DNA of 64,000 nucleotides from Anaerolineae bacterium (lineage in GTDB: Bacteria > Chloroflexota > Anaerolineae > Aggregatilineales > UBA2796). The notes beneath the pieces were generated by a model that did no database searches, had not been told where the DNA came from, and was given only the letters and a program-made list of their open reading frames with translations. Made by a program: the position numbers and the translations under genes. Positions 9,201 to 17,666 of this stretch are shown here, in pieces. Where the stretch lies: the NCBI GenBank assembly GCA_019637555.1, contig JAHBVK010000026.1:21163-85162 (forward strand), written 5' to 3'. Each line of letters opens with the position of its first letter. Within the stretch, counting starts at the first letter, position 1.

Positions 9201-9755
9201 GAACGTCCCCGGTTCAACCACTACCGAAGCTGGCTCGTAACCGATGCCTAGCCATGTCCGTAACAGCTTATCAGGATCAGCGGGCTGGCGGAGCTTTAAC
9301 ACCCGCGATGCTGCCTTGAACTCGCGCACTGGCAGAGTCCGCTGCATCAGCGCCAGCGCCGAGGTGACGATCACGGGCGGAGTCAGATCGCTGGCGGACA
9401 TGCCCACCGCCGGACTGAGTGATGCCAGCGCGTCCAGCCGTGACCGGATAGCGTTCTGCGCCCACGGAGAGCGCTCGTAAAACAGGGCGCTCGGCTCGGC
9501 AAAACGCAAGACGGGTGTATCCGGCAGCCACGCGGGGAGCTGCTCGGTGATGTTGTAGGCACGTTCCACCGATCCGGTGACCACCAGAACGGGGCGTTTA
9601 AGCTGCTGCGCTAATGCCGCCACCACAAAAGGGCGGGCGCTGCGCAGCAAATGTTGATCGGGTGTGGGTTTACTGCTGGTGATGGCATTGACCAGTCCAG
9701 CGAAAGATGATGATTCGGAAAGAAGCGACAGCAAGCCACGTAGTTGCAATTGCAT
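6207..9755 (-). CDS. mfd: Transcription-repair coupling factor Mfd
   Basis: The 1182-aa protein has full family length. Mfd releases RNA polymerase stalled at DNA lesions and recruits UvrA. Visible in order: a UvrB-homology N terminus, the RNA-polymerase-interacting CarD-like domain (VHVEYGIGRFAG and later LYVPIHQADRL, about 475-570), a superfamily-2 helicase with Walker A GDVGYGKTE (Lys666) and Walker B DEEQ, the TMTATPIPRTL and RGRVGRS motifs, and the C-terminal TRCF domain. The start ATG at 9755 is preceded by AGAGG. No uvr gene is nearby. Confidence 0.97.
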   Translation of the reverse strand: MQLQLRGLLSLLSESSSFAGLVNAITSSKPTPDQHLLRSARPFVVAALAQQLKRPVLVVTGSVERAYNITEQLPAWLPDTPVLRFAEPSALFYERSPWAQNAIRSRLDALASLSPAVGMSASDLTPPVIVTSALALMQRTLPVREFKAASRVLKLRQPADPDKLLRTWLGIGYEPASVVVEPGTFSRRGGIIDVYPINALRPVRMEFWGDEIESIRTFDPHTQRSADNLQQIVVVPARESLPKLARPVAERLSKWFSILPPGDEDLTSAAPDEAELYAESAFPMLEFYLPYFYSQPVSLIDYLPSDSLVVVEDWQGVAAALEELETQAVSQREEKLSLGQIPADYPLPYFTWEELRDQLRDHKPLHLAAPTGEESEDGDIFAGDPLSLGRLFAPGNRYGGQLKAFLDGLRDFYSADNRAIVVSNQAQRLAELWTDNGGGAITPVSQIDDGVSGITFVEGAMAEGWTFKPEEHPPLHLFTDAEIFGWKRPEPRRHLTPRAVSPEAYFADMVEGDYIVHVEYGIGRFAGMIKRTLDKSEREYLVIQFAGNDTLYVPIHQADRLTKFVGVEGQEPALSKLGSTEWLRAKENARANAEEVARDLLELYASRASVSGFAFPPDVPWQAELEASFPFIETEDQLRVLREVKADMERPQPMDRLICGDVGYGKTEIALRAAFKAVMAGKQVAILVPTTVLAQQHYNTFSQRMAAFPVKVEMLSRFRSHKEQKEIIDAAAAGAIDILIGTHRLLQEDVKFRDLGLLVVDEEQRFGVTHKERLKRMRTEVDILTMTATPIPRTLYMSLAGVRDISLLQTPPEERLPVLTHVGAYDDKMIRQAILREIDRDGQIYFLHNRVSTIDSMEHKLSELVPEARIIIGHGQMPEDELERVMTDFASGSYHVLLCTTIIESGLDIPNANTLIVDHADMFGLAQLYQLRGRVGRSVNQAYAYLFYPRHAHLTPEAKARLDTIAEQTDLGSGMNIAMRDLEIRGTGDLLGLRQSGYINSVGIHLYTQMLSQAVGKLKAGKKLEAEDAKAATVAAPILTIDLPVPAFIPVEFIPEMQMRLQLYRRIADINSVQALDEITAELTDRFGALPPEMLGLLFQVRVKLLAAAANVSAISFNEGQISIRLPYLAEVDRGGLQRYLENNVRVSRTAVWLPRESDDWQTHLLDVLDRLDMRETESAQS

Positions 9756-9926
9756 CCGGCTCGTAACCTCTTGCCACTATGCAGAACGTTTTATTTTACT
9801 AAAGGGAGCGCAGCCTGTGAAGTGTGGATAACGCCTCAAAACTTGTAGTCGCAGGCTGGTCGTGCGTTCAGCGAAGGTTGGAGTTCAGTGACTTCATATA
9901 TAGTGGAAGGCGAAAGGGAACTCCTT

Positions 9927-10684
9927 ATGACGACGTGGATTGGACATCTTCGGATCGCAGAGCAGTTGTTGGTGGAAAATCCGGCGCTTGATGAGGTTGC
10001 TTTTACTCTCGGCAATCTCGGACCTGATTCGGGGAAACCAAATGCTGATTGGAGCGAGTTTGATCCACCGAAGCATGTGACGCACTTCCTGCGCGAAGGT
10101 GACGGCGAAGATCGCATTCACGACTTAGATTTTTATCGGGACTATCTGCTGAAAGTATCTCCCAACGAAAACTCAGTCTACAGCTATTACTTGGGCTATT
10201 TTGTCCATCTGCTCTGTGATAATCTGTGGACGCGCTGGGTATGGCAGGCATCGAAAGTGCAGTTTGCAGGGGAACTTGCCGAAAAAGGAAATGGCTTTGT
10301 CTGGGAACTCAAAAGAGACTGGTACGATCTCGATCATAAATATGTGCGAGATCATGAGAACTGCTTATTCTGGCGCGTGCTGATACCTACCCCTAACCCC
10401 GCAACAGTTCTCCCCTTTATACCCGAACATGCCATGCGCCATTCGCTAAATCACATTCGTGCCTTTACAGTGAGCCTGATCCAACGCATGTGCTTGATCG
10501 CGCCTATCCGTTCCTCAATGAACGCACGATGTCACGCTATATTGATGATTCAGTTGCCACTGTACTCAAAATCCAAAGGAGATTAGCGACAAATCCCGAT
10601 CTCAACGGCATCGCCTCAGCTTTATTTTTCCTAGCTGAAAACGACCTCGCTCCTTACAATCCGCCCTTAGGCGATGCATCATAG
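9927..10684 (+). pseudogene. Zinc-dependent phospholipase-C-like gene, disrupted by a 1-base frameshift
   Basis: The first frame reads from ATG 9927 (AGGGA upstream; an alternative GTG is at 9888) and encodes a His/Asp-rich helical protein resembling the zinc-dependent phospholipase C/hydrolase family (NLGPDSG, then HVTHFL and YYLGYFVHLLCDNLW). After nt 10466 this frame becomes implausible and stops at 10586, while a second frame continues the sense: AFYSEPDPTHVLDRAYPF and on to NPPLGDAS, ending at 10684. Restoring one T to the TTT run at 10464-10466 joins them exactly. Either the gene is recently inactivated or this is a homopolymer sequencing error. Family assignment is tentative. Confidence 0.7.
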
Positions 10685-10984
10685 ATGGCTTACAGTATCC
10701 GACTTAGCCTCTACATTCAGATCGTTTACCTAATGGCGCTATTCCCCGCCTAAAACAGGAAATAACCTTACCTCGAATCGAATATTACGCATTAGTGTTT
10801 AGCTACTTAGAGATACACACCGATGGATTTGTGCGAAGATTAGATTAAGATGATTACAGCAGGCAATTAGTCGAGCATAAGCAACCTAGATTGGGCAAAT
10901 TCGTATCTGGAAAAGTAGCTTGGGGGTTTGTAGAATCGATAATCCGCATTTCTTTTTAGTGATGCGTAGGATGGTAGAGTACAT
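10685..10984. other. 300-base intergenic region, no gene seen
   Basis: This AT-richer stretch between the frameshifted gene and fabF contains no plausible coding frame or RNA gene. The only recognisable content is the candidate fabF promoter at 10908-10936. Confidence 0.5.
10908..10936 (+). promoter_or_regulatory. Candidate promoter of fabF
   Basis: TGGAAA (10908-10913), a 17-base spacer and TAGAAT (10931-10936) lie about 50 bases upstream of the fabF ATG. The -35 matches four and the -10 five of six consensus positions. Confidence 0.4.
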
Positions 10985-12247
10985 ATGGACTGGACAAGAG
11001 ATGGCTTTCGCCGTGTAGTGGTAACAGGGATGGGCGCGTTTACGGCGCTCGGCACGGTGCAAAGCATGTGGGATCGCTTGAAAGAAGGCATCTCAGGTAT
11101 TCATCGCATCAGTACATTCGAGCCTAAAGAGCTGCCGATCAAAGTGGCGGGCGAAATCCCTGACTTCGAGCCGACGCAGTACATTGATCGCAAGGAAGCG
11201 CGGCGCATGGCACGTTCCTCGCAACTCGCGGTGGCGGCGGCGAAGATGGCAGTTGATGACGCCGGACTAACCGAAGAAGATACCGAAGCAAAATCCGAAC
11301 GCATCGGAGTCGCTGTCGGTACAGGGCTAGGCGGCTACGAAATCCTTGCCACGCAAACGCATGAGTTCTTATCCTTCAAGAAGCGCATCAATCCCTTCGG
11401 TTTGGTCAGCGGCTTACCGAACATGCCCGCCCATTACGTCAGCCGCTTCCATCACGCCACCGGACCGATCACCGCGATCTCGACGGCATGTGCGACGGGT
11501 ACGCAGTCGATTGGTGCAGGCGCGGACATGATCCGTTTGAATCAGGCGGATGTGGCGATTGTTGGCGGCGTGGAGTCAGTGATCGCGGATTACGCCTTCT
11601 CCGCCTTCGACGCGATGACGGTACTGGTTCGCGGTTACGAAGATGCGCCGGAAAAGGCAAGCCGACCATTCGATAGAGAACGCAACGGCTTCGTCTACAG
11701 CGAGGGTGTCGGCATTCTGGTGCTGGAATCGTTGGAGAGCGCGGTCAAGCGCGGCGCACGTATCTACGCGGAGCTGCTCGGCTATGGCGTCTCCTCCGAT
11801 GGGATTCACGTCGCGGCATTGGATGAAGAGGGCAAAGGTCCGGCGCGGGCAATGCGCTGGGCGCTGCAAAGCGGGCATACCAATCCCGATGAAGTCGATT
11901 ACATCAACGCGCACGGCACGTCCACTGTCGCTAACGATGCGGTAGAGACAACGGCGATCAAATCGGTTTTCGGCAGCCACGCTTACAATCTGTGGGTCAG
12001 TTCGACCAAGAGTATGCTCGGTCATGCGATGGCAGCTTCGGGCGCGATTGAAGCGATTGTCGCCATCAAGACGCTGATGGATCAGGTGGTGCACCCGACG
12101 ATCAACTTGCTGACGCCTGATCCGCAATGCGATCTCGATTACGTACCCAACACAGCGCGTGAGGCAGGCGGCAAGCTCAAGCGCGTCCTTTCCAACAGTT
12201 TCGGACTCGGCGGTCAGAACGCTACCGCGCTGTTCGGCACAATCTAG
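10985..12247 (+). CDS. fabF: Beta-ketoacyl-ACP synthase II (KAS II)
   Basis: The 420-aa thiolase-fold condensing enzyme extends acyl-ACP with malonyl-ACP in fatty acid synthesis. The catalytic triad is complete: C169 (STACATG), H310 (NAHGTST) and H347 (GHAMA). The N terminus RRVVVTGMGAFTALG is typical of FabF. It is followed by a composite hairpin terminator and stands apart from other fatty-acid genes, with no acpP or fabG adjacent. A role in polyketide-like chemistry is possible in principle but nothing nearby suggests it. Confidence 0.95.
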   Translation: MDWTRDGFRRVVVTGMGAFTALGTVQSMWDRLKEGISGIHRISTFEPKELPIKVAGEIPDFEPTQYIDRKEARRMARSSQLAVAAAKMAVDDAGLTEEDTEAKSERIGVAVGTGLGGYEILATQTHEFLSFKKRINPFGLVSGLPNMPAHYVSRFHHATGPITAISTACATGTQSIGAGADMIRLNQADVAIVGGVESVIADYAFSAFDAMTVLVRGYEDAPEKASRPFDRERNGFVYSEGVGILVLESLESAVKRGARIYAELLGYGVSSDGIHVAALDEEGKGPARAMRWALQSGHTNPDEVDYINAHGTSTVANDAVETTAIKSVFGSHAYNLWVSSTKSMLGHAMAASGAIEAIVAIKTLMDQVVHPTINLLTPDPQCDLDYVPNTAREAGGKLKRVLSNSFGLGGQNATALFGTI

Positions 12248-12264
12248 GCAGATCAGAATCCAAA

Positions 12265-12357
12265 GGGTGGGTTAGAAACCCACCCCTACAATGACGACTG
12301 CGGCTATTGACGCCGCCGAATATACGGGTAATGTAGGGGCAGGTTTCTAACCTGCCC
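12265..12357. repeat. Composite inverted repeat made of two hairpins
   Basis: Hairpin 1 (12265-12285, GGGTGGGTT/AACCCACCC, loop AGA) and hairpin 2 (12337-12357, GGGCAGGTT/AACCTGCCC, loop TCT) are inverted copies of one another, each continuing into CCCCTACA or TGTAGGGG towards the centre. The architecture matches the GC-rich elements at 131-204 and 38350-38422, with a different arm sequence. Confidence 0.75.
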
Positions 12358-12366
12358 GTTTTGTTT
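12337..12366 (+). terminator. Terminator-like hairpin after fabF
   Basis: A 9-bp perfect stem with a 3-nt loop (12337-12357) is followed by GTTTTGTTT on the plus strand, so the right arm of the repeat can serve as the fabF terminator. Confidence 0.7.
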
Positions 12367-12401
12367 CATAAATTCCTTTCTCGCTATGGAGATTAGCTGA
12401 A

Positions 12402-12818
12402 ATGACTCGACACACCATTTCGACGGAACACGCGCCCAAAGCGATTGGTCCGTATTCGCAGGCAATCGTCGCCAACGGCTTCGTCTTTTGCTCTGGTCAG
12501 CTCGGGCTTGATCCAGCGACGGGCGATATGGTGCCGGGCGACATCAAAATGCAGGCACATCAGGCAATGCGGAATATCATGGGGGTTCTGGAGGCGGCTG
12601 GCACTGATTTAGAGCACGTCGTCAAAACCACCATTTTCCTCAGCGCGATCAGCGACTTCGCGGCGGTGAACGAGGTCTACGCTTCTTACTTCAAGGCAGC
12701 GCCACCCGCCCGCAGCACCGTCGGCGGTTTGCAGCTTCCCAAAGGCGGATTGGTCGAGATCGAGATGGTGGCGATGCTGCCGATCCCGCGCACCTATGAA
12801 TCGGAAGAAGATCAGTGA
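12402..12818 (+). CDS. RidA family (YjgF/YER057c/UK114) reactive-imine deaminase
   Basis: This 138-aa protein has the standard RidA length. RidA proteins hydrolyse reactive 2-aminoacrylate-type enamine/imine intermediates released by PLP enzymes and act as trimers in the cytoplasm. The N-terminal AIGPYSQA and FCSGQLGLDP segments, the substrate-binding Arg in PPARSTVG and the Glu-rich VEIEMVA end are present, consistent with an active member. GGAG lies upstream of the ATG. It is isolated between fabF and the LCP gene. Confidence 0.92.
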   Translation: MTRHTISTEHAPKAIGPYSQAIVANGFVFCSGQLGLDPATGDMVPGDIKMQAHQAMRNIMGVLEAAGTDLEHVVKTTIFLSAISDFAAVNEVYASYFKAAPPARSTVGGLQLPKGGLVEIEMVAMLPIPRTYESEEDQ

Positions 12819-12950
12819 CCAGCCATTGATCAGCGGATCAGGGCGCGTCGATCAATCGTTATGCACAGGGAAGTCGGCTCGTTGTACAATGCCATCATCT
12901 CAGTACGCTGTATCAGCATATGAGCTGATGCAGTAATAGGTGTACAGTGA

Positions 12951-14708
12951 ATGGATGATTTGACAATCCCGGCTTCCTCCGCAAACAACGATTTCGAGCC
13001 AAGCCGTTCCATGCCAATTGAACCGGAGCCGCCGGAAATAGACGACGTACCTGATATGCCACCGACCATGCCCGCGATTCGGCTCTCAGACGTGGACAAG
13101 GCGAAGGATAAGGACAAAGGCAAAGAGAAAGCGCCACCAGCACCAGCGCCCAGCATCAGCCAATCGGAGCTGACGGTTCCGGCTCCGGCGCGGGAACGTG
13201 ATCATGCTGCTGATGTTCCCCGTTCGCTCGATCTGACCGAGCCTGCACCAGCCAACCGCGATCGCTCTCAAGAGAACAAAGATAAGACTCGCCCCGCGCG
13301 TTCGCAGCCGCCGGAAGTGGCACGCCAGATCGTTGCTTCGCCAGCAAAACCTGTAGCAACGCCGCCACAACCACAATCACAGCCAAAGCAATCAGCGACA
13401 ACGCCACCGATCCAGCAGGTGCGTCCGCAGCCGCCGCAAGTTCCAGCGCAAACGTACACACCAGCGCCGATCTCGCAGCAGCCACAACTACAGCAGCAGC
13501 CTCCTCAGCAACCAGCGCAGCCCACTGTCCAGCGGCAGATCGCGCCCGCAGCGCCTGCGCCTGCACACGGACAGTCGCAGCCACAGTCGCAGCCACAGCC
13601 ACCCGCAGCGCCCGCGATCCCGCCGACGGCTGTCGCCAGCGAGAGCGACTATGGCAGCTACCGACGCCCGCGCCAGAATTGGGCGGTGGTGGCGCTGGCG
13701 GTCCTTGCGCTGGTCTCCACCGTGATGTTTGGCATTGCCTCGCTGATCGGCGTGCGTCTGGTCAATGCTGGACGGGAAGTGGCAGATGCCGCGTCGCACA
13801 CACCGGCAGCTACCTCCTTGCCCACTTTCGATATGCCGCCGCCAACAGTGGGCGTTCAGATCGTGCCGTGGGACGGTCAGGAGCGCTTCACGGTGTTGAT
13901 GATGGGCTTGGATAAGCGCCCCGGCGAGAACGGCACCGCTTTCCGCACCGACTCGATGATCATCGTCAGCATTGATCCGGGCACCAAGTCGGTAGGCTTA
14001 TTGAGCGTGCCGCGCGATCTCTATATCGAGATTCCGCCGGATACGGTGGTTGGCTATGGCTACGGCTTGCAGCGCGTCAACTCCGCCTACGTGATCGGTG
14101 AATTGGCGCGCACGGGCTATGGACCGCAACTTGCCATGCAGACCGTCCAATACAATCTGGGGATGCGCATCCACGATTACGTGGTCTTCGACTTCAGCAC
14201 CGTGATCGACGCGGTGAACGCGGTAGGCGGCATCGACATTGACGTGCAAAGTGCGATCAACGATCCGTCGTATCCCAACATGTACTACGGCTACGATCCG
14301 CTGTACATTCCGGCTGGTCACATTCACATGGATGGCGAATTGGCGCTCAAGTATGCGCGTTCGCGGCACGGCTCCAGCGACTTTGACCGCGCTAAACGGC
14401 AGCAAGAAGTGATCACCGCCCTGCGCGACAAAATCCTCAACGGCAACATGCTGCCCGATCTGCTGGTGCAAGCGCCCAATCTGTGGACGAACATGAGTCG
14501 CAGCCTCAAAACGGGCTTGTCACTGGATCAAATCTTACGTTTGGCGGTCTATCTCAAGGATGTTCCGGCGGAAAATATCAAACACGGCGTGCTGGATACC
14601 AATTACGTGACGCCAACGATGTGGGATGGCGCATCGGTGCTGGTCCCCAACCGCGCCACGATTGGTCCGCTGTTGGTGCAAGTGTTCGGCGCGAACTACA
14701 ATCAGTAA
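12951..14708 (+). CDS. LytR-CpsA-Psr (LCP) family protein with long Pro/Gln-rich cytoplasmic region
   Basis: LCP enzymes transfer lipid-linked glycopolymers onto peptidoglycan outside the membrane. In this 585-aa protein the LCP domain (about 310-470) has the usual motifs: LMMGLDKRPGE, FRTDSMIIVS, LLSVPRDLYIEIP, RVNSAYV, YVVFDFS and LKYARSRH...DFDRAKRQQ. One transmembrane helix (about 243-268) precedes it. Residues 1-240 would be cytoplasmic and are low-complexity: acidic/proline-rich, then a DKDKGKEK patch, then long Pro-Gln runs. That extension is far longer than usual and could be a regulatory or phosphorylated tail. A long stem-loop follows the gene. Confidence 0.92.
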   Translation: MDDLTIPASSANNDFEPSRSMPIEPEPPEIDDVPDMPPTMPAIRLSDVDKAKDKDKGKEKAPPAPAPSISQSELTVPAPARERDHAADVPRSLDLTEPAPANRDRSQENKDKTRPARSQPPEVARQIVASPAKPVATPPQPQSQPKQSATTPPIQQVRPQPPQVPAQTYTPAPISQQPQLQQQPPQQPAQPTVQRQIAPAAPAPAHGQSQPQSQPQPPAAPAIPPTAVASESDYGSYRRPRQNWAVVALAVLALVSTVMFGIASLIGVRLVNAGREVADAASHTPAATSLPTFDMPPPTVGVQIVPWDGQERFTVLMMGLDKRPGENGTAFRTDSMIIVSIDPGTKSVGLLSVPRDLYIEIPPDTVVGYGYGLQRVNSAYVIGELARTGYGPQLAMQTVQYNLGMRIHDYVVFDFSTVIDAVNAVGGIDIDVQSAINDPSYPNMYYGYDPLYIPAGHIHMDGELALKYARSRHGSSDFDRAKRQQEVITALRDKILNGNMLPDLLVQAPNLWTNMSRSLKTGLSLDQILRLAVYLKDVPAENIKHGVLDTNYVTPTMWDGASVLVPNRATIGPLLVQVFGANYNQ

Positions 14709-14720
14709 ATAGTCGATAGC

Positions 14721-14775
14721 TGAGTTTCGGACTAGCGCGACGATCCTGTTTGCAGCTTGTCATATCCGAAACTCA
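14721..14775 (+). other. Long-loop inverted repeat after the LCP gene
   Basis: TGAGTTTCGGA (14721-14731) pairs perfectly with TCCGAAACTCA (14765-14775) around a 33-nt loop. No T-run follows, so a Rho-independent terminator is unlikely; an mRNA 3'-end structure or protein site is possible. Confidence 0.5.
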
Positions 14776-14833
14776 AGGCTGTGATGTAGACTGATGTAGT
14801 CAGTAATCAGCACTAGCAGGAGAGCCGACGCGC

Positions 14834-15877
14834 GTGCAAACTCCACCGCCAGCATCTTCACGGCGATTAAGCATCGACGTGCGATCCCGTTTGCCCGTCT
14901 GGGGACTGCGCTTGATCGCGGGCATGATCATGCTGTTCATGTCCGAGATCGTGATGTGGCAGAATCCGCCCTCGCGCCAGCCTGTAGATTGGATCGCTCT
15001 CTACATCCTCTATGTGATGCTTGCCGCGCTGCTATTGGATTTCGTGGTGCGTTTCCAAGCGCGGGATGTGGCGTCGCTCTTATTGGTCAGCGGTGCCTAT
15101 GCCCTGATCCAGTCGGCGGTCTTAAATCCCGGTGCACTCTCCAACTTACCGATCAGTCTGGTCGTACGCGGGCTGGGTTTGCAGACAGCGGCGGCATTCT
15201 ACGGCTTGCTGTTCTTTGTGCTGGTGATGCGCGGCAGGCAGCCAGACGCGCTGCAAGTGATCGGCGCGCTGGCGATTGGTCTGCTGTGGGGCGCGTGGCT
15301 GCATTGGTATCCGATCCAGCAGTCGGTGGCGTGGGGTGAGGTGGCGCTGCAAACCGCACAGCTTTACGCGCTGCTGTTCCTCGTGATCATCGGCGTGTTG
15401 TTCTTCGCCATCGGTCCGCGCTTCCGCGTGGTCAGGGAAAAACAGTTCGAGCTAGTGTGGTGGGAACAGATCGTCGCCATTGTGCCGCTGTTCATCGCCC
15501 TGCTGATCGGCATGGTGCAGAATGTGATCCCCGCGATCCCGTTGATAGTAGTCGTGGCGATAGGCGCATTCGTCGGTTGGGCGCTGTCTTATCAGCGCGG
15601 CGGCTACGAGCCGTCGATCCTCGCGGAGATGATGTTCGCCGCTCCGAATCTGATCACGCATATCGTGCTGTCGCTGATTTTCCTCGGCGCGGGCACACTC
15701 GCCTACAGCTTGATTCAGGATAAAGATTCAGTTGTCGGGGTGATCCTATATTTTCTGGTGCTCGGATTCGGGGTGCTGTGGCTGCCCGCCGCTTCGGTGC
15801 TGATCTTCCTCAAGTATCTGAACAACCGTAATCGGGAAGTGGTTGTGGATCAGGGCGATGATGGCGAGCGGGAGTGA
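14834..15877 (+). CDS. Polytopic membrane protein of unknown function
   Basis: A 347-aa protein starting at GTG (AGGAGAG about 10 bases upstream). After a basic N terminus (RRLSIDVRSRLP) it shows about nine hydrophobic helices spread over the whole length, with no visible soluble domain, and a short acidic tail (DQGDDGERE). No transporter or enzyme signature was recognised. It lies 125 bases downstream of the LCP gene on the same strand, which may hint at an envelope role but is not evidence. Its stop is two bases from that of the convergent propeller gene. Confidence 0.7.
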   Translation: MQTPPPASSRRLSIDVRSRLPVWGLRLIAGMIMLFMSEIVMWQNPPSRQPVDWIALYILYVMLAALLLDFVVRFQARDVASLLLVSGAYALIQSAVLNPGALSNLPISLVVRGLGLQTAAAFYGLLFFVLVMRGRQPDALQVIGALAIGLLWGAWLHWYPIQQSVAWGEVALQTAQLYALLFLVIIGVLFFAIGPRFRVVREKQFELVWWEQIVAIVPLFIALLIGMVQNVIPAIPLIVVVAIGAFVGWALSYQRGGYEPSILAEMMFAAPNLITHIVLSLIFLGAGTLAYSLIQDKDSVVGVILYFLVLGFGVLWLPAASVLIFLKYLNNRNREVVVDQGDDGERE

Positions 15878-15879
15878 GC

Positions 15880-16941
15880 CTAGTTAGCATTCTGCCAGAT
15901 GATCAGGTGACTCACGCGAGTTTCAGCGTCAAAAAATTCATAGTAGAGTGCGAGTAATCGTGAGCCGTCGGGACTCCATTTGAGATAGGAGGCGGGCAGC
16001 ACAGGCTCTAAGTCATCTGTTTTCGTTAGAGAAAAATTCCACACCCCTACCTGCGATTGTGAGTTTGTCGTTGAGAACGTTGTGCCTGCGATCAACCCTC
16101 GTTCAAATTGGAAATCGACAGTTTGACCAAACGGCACATACTCACAGGCATTTCCAGATTCTCCATCGACATAGCCTGCATCAGACGTACTCAGGTTCAC
16201 GAGCGATTCACCTGTGAGGGCATTGAATCTATACATACAATTGAAATCATTGATGGCGATGATCTCATCATCATGCCAAAACAGTGTCATTCCGGATCTA
16301 TTCGTCGTCCCGAAAGACCGAATTACTTCACCAGTATCGGGGTTCCTCACCTCAATGCCACCGGAATAGGAACTCAGGTGATACTTACTGTCAGGACTCC
16401 AAACCATTTGTGACCCATCGGTGAAGGTCTTTATTAGTTTACCGTTTGCCATGTCGTATAAATGGTAGTTGCTAGCCAATATTTTGCTGTTTGGACTAAA
16501 CGAGACAGCTCTATCGGAATTCGTTATGGTATAAAGTGGAGTAAACCTTTCGGCGTCCCACACTCTTATAACTTTATCTCCCGCCTCTCCATCTTCACCT
16601 TCTAATACTGCGGCGATATATTTGCCATCAGGACTCCATTGGAGAGCATCACCGAGTTCTCCGTCGTATTGGAAGATAATCGAGAATTGTTTGTCACTTT
16701 CTACCGCAATATCAAGGGTAGCCTCGATCTGCTGGCTTGCGATGTTCCAAACTTCCAGTGCATCGTTGTGTGCGATGACGATGCGTGTACCATCAGCACT
16801 CCACGCCGCTTCCTTAACGTACTCAAGCGTGAACTCGACTCTATAAGTTTGTGCCTGCGTTAAGATGGAATTACGTGAAATGAGGAATAGGCTAATCGCC
16901 ATACATAGGACGAAGACTCTAACAGGTTTTAGCACGCTCAT
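15880..16941 (-). CDS. Secreted WD40-like beta-propeller protein
   Basis: The 353-aa protein begins with a hydrophobic signal sequence (VFVLCMAISLFLI, cleavage probably after AQA). It then shows repeated blade signatures of the form WSPDGKYIA, VWNIAS, VRVWDAE, FSPNSKILAS and WSPDGSRLLAL, with blades about 40 residues apart, as in WD40/YVTN propellers found in large numbers in Chloroflexota. Such proteins are binding scaffolds; the ligand is unknown. No cell-wall anchor or lipobox is evident. Confidence 0.8.
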   Translation of the reverse strand: MSVLKPVRVFVLCMAISLFLISRNSILTQAQTYRVEFTLEYVKEAAWSADGTRIVIAHNDALEVWNIASQQIEATLDIAVESDKQFSIIFQYDGELGDALQWSPDGKYIAAVLEGEDGEAGDKVIRVWDAERFTPLYTITNSDRAVSFSPNSKILASNYHLYDMANGKLIKTFTDGSQMVWSPDSKYHLSSYSGGIEVRNPDTGEVIRSFGTTNRSGMTLFWHDDEIIAINDFNCMYRFNALTGESLVNLSTSDAGYVDGESGNACEYVPFGQTVDFQFERGLIAGTTFSTTNSQSQVGVWNFSLTKTDDLEPVLPASYLKWSPDGSRLLALYYEFFDAETRVSHLIIWQNAN

Positions 16942-16984
16942 TTGTAGCGCCTAACTACACGACTACGTTGCTTGACTATTTCAG

Positions 16985-17004
16985 CCCGGAGCTTAAGCTC
17001 CGGG
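16985..17004. repeat. Perfect 20-base palindrome between two minus-strand genes
   Basis: CCCGGAGCTT and its exact inverse form a stem with a TTAA turn. On the plus strand TCTTTT follows, but no plus-strand gene ends here; on the minus strand no T-run follows. A degenerate relative (CCGGATGC TTTA GCGTCC) is near 30640. It is best treated as another intergenic hairpin repeat. Confidence 0.6.
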
Positions 17005-17041
17005 TCTTTTGGCATCAATAATGGCGTGGCAATTATAGGTG

Positions 17042-17590
17042 CTAAGCCTTCACCACTGGCGTTTTGTTGGCTTCGCGCGAGGTGCGGATCACTGCTTTGG
17101 ACATCCAGCCCTGCTGAGTACCAACCTTGACCAGCCACCAGCCGCCATCTTCGCTCTGCCCGATGATGGTGACTTCGGTGCGGCGCACATAAGAACCGAT
17201 CTTCTCACCATCCAACTTCGGAGTCGCTCGCAATGCGCCTGATCCCGCGCTGACCGTGCCCGCGAAGTCAGTAGAAGTCGATTCGACGACGGGGGCATTG
17301 CGATCCCAATCTCGGGTGATCACGTAATAGCGGTTGATCCAGCCCTTGCCCGCGCCTGTCTCGATCAACAGCCACGAGGCATTCTTGTTCTGCCCGATGA
17401 TGGGAAATTCCGAGCCGCCAGACAGCTTGATGATGCTGGCATAGAACGCGCCGGGACCTGTACGCATGTTCAGCGCATAGACATTAATGATCACGCGCGG
17501 CTTGGACTCAGCGCGAACGGGCGCAGCAGTCAGCAGGACACTAGTTAGCGCCATGATTAATGCCAGCGCCAGCAAATGCAGCTTTTTCAT
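17042..17590 (-). CDS. Secreted protein with two bacterial SH3 (SH3b) domains
   Basis: Starting at ATG 17590 (AAGGAAG ribosome site four bases upstream; an in-frame start at 17611 is less likely), the protein has a signal peptide (MKKLHLLALALIMALTSV, cleavage near VRAES). Two SH3b repeats follow: ALNMRTGPGAFY...WLLIETGAGKGWINRYYV and ALRATPKLDGEK...WWLVKVGTQQGWMSKAVI. SH3b domains bind peptidoglycan or other wall polymers, so it is probably wall-associated. There is no catalytic domain. It lies just downstream of fmt on the same strand. Confidence 0.85.
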   Translation of the reverse strand: MKKLHLLALALIMALTSVLLTAAPVRAESKPRVIINVYALNMRTGPGAFYASIIKLSGGSEFPIIGQNKNASWLLIETGAGKGWINRYYVITRDWDRNAPVVESTSTDFAGTVSAGSGALRATPKLDGEKIGSYVRRTEVTIIGQSEDGGWWLVKVGTQQGWMSKAVIRTSREANKTPVVKA

Positions 17591-17666
17591 GTCTTCCTTA
17601 CCCCCGATCAAAGAGCTATTAACAGTTAATTCCGCGTTTCAGTGTACACCGCACTATTCGGATAGG

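Noticed and set aside
16985..17004. Palindrome as terminator of the SH3-protein gene
   Set aside because: The T-run lies on the plus strand, whereas the SH3 gene reads on the minus strand.
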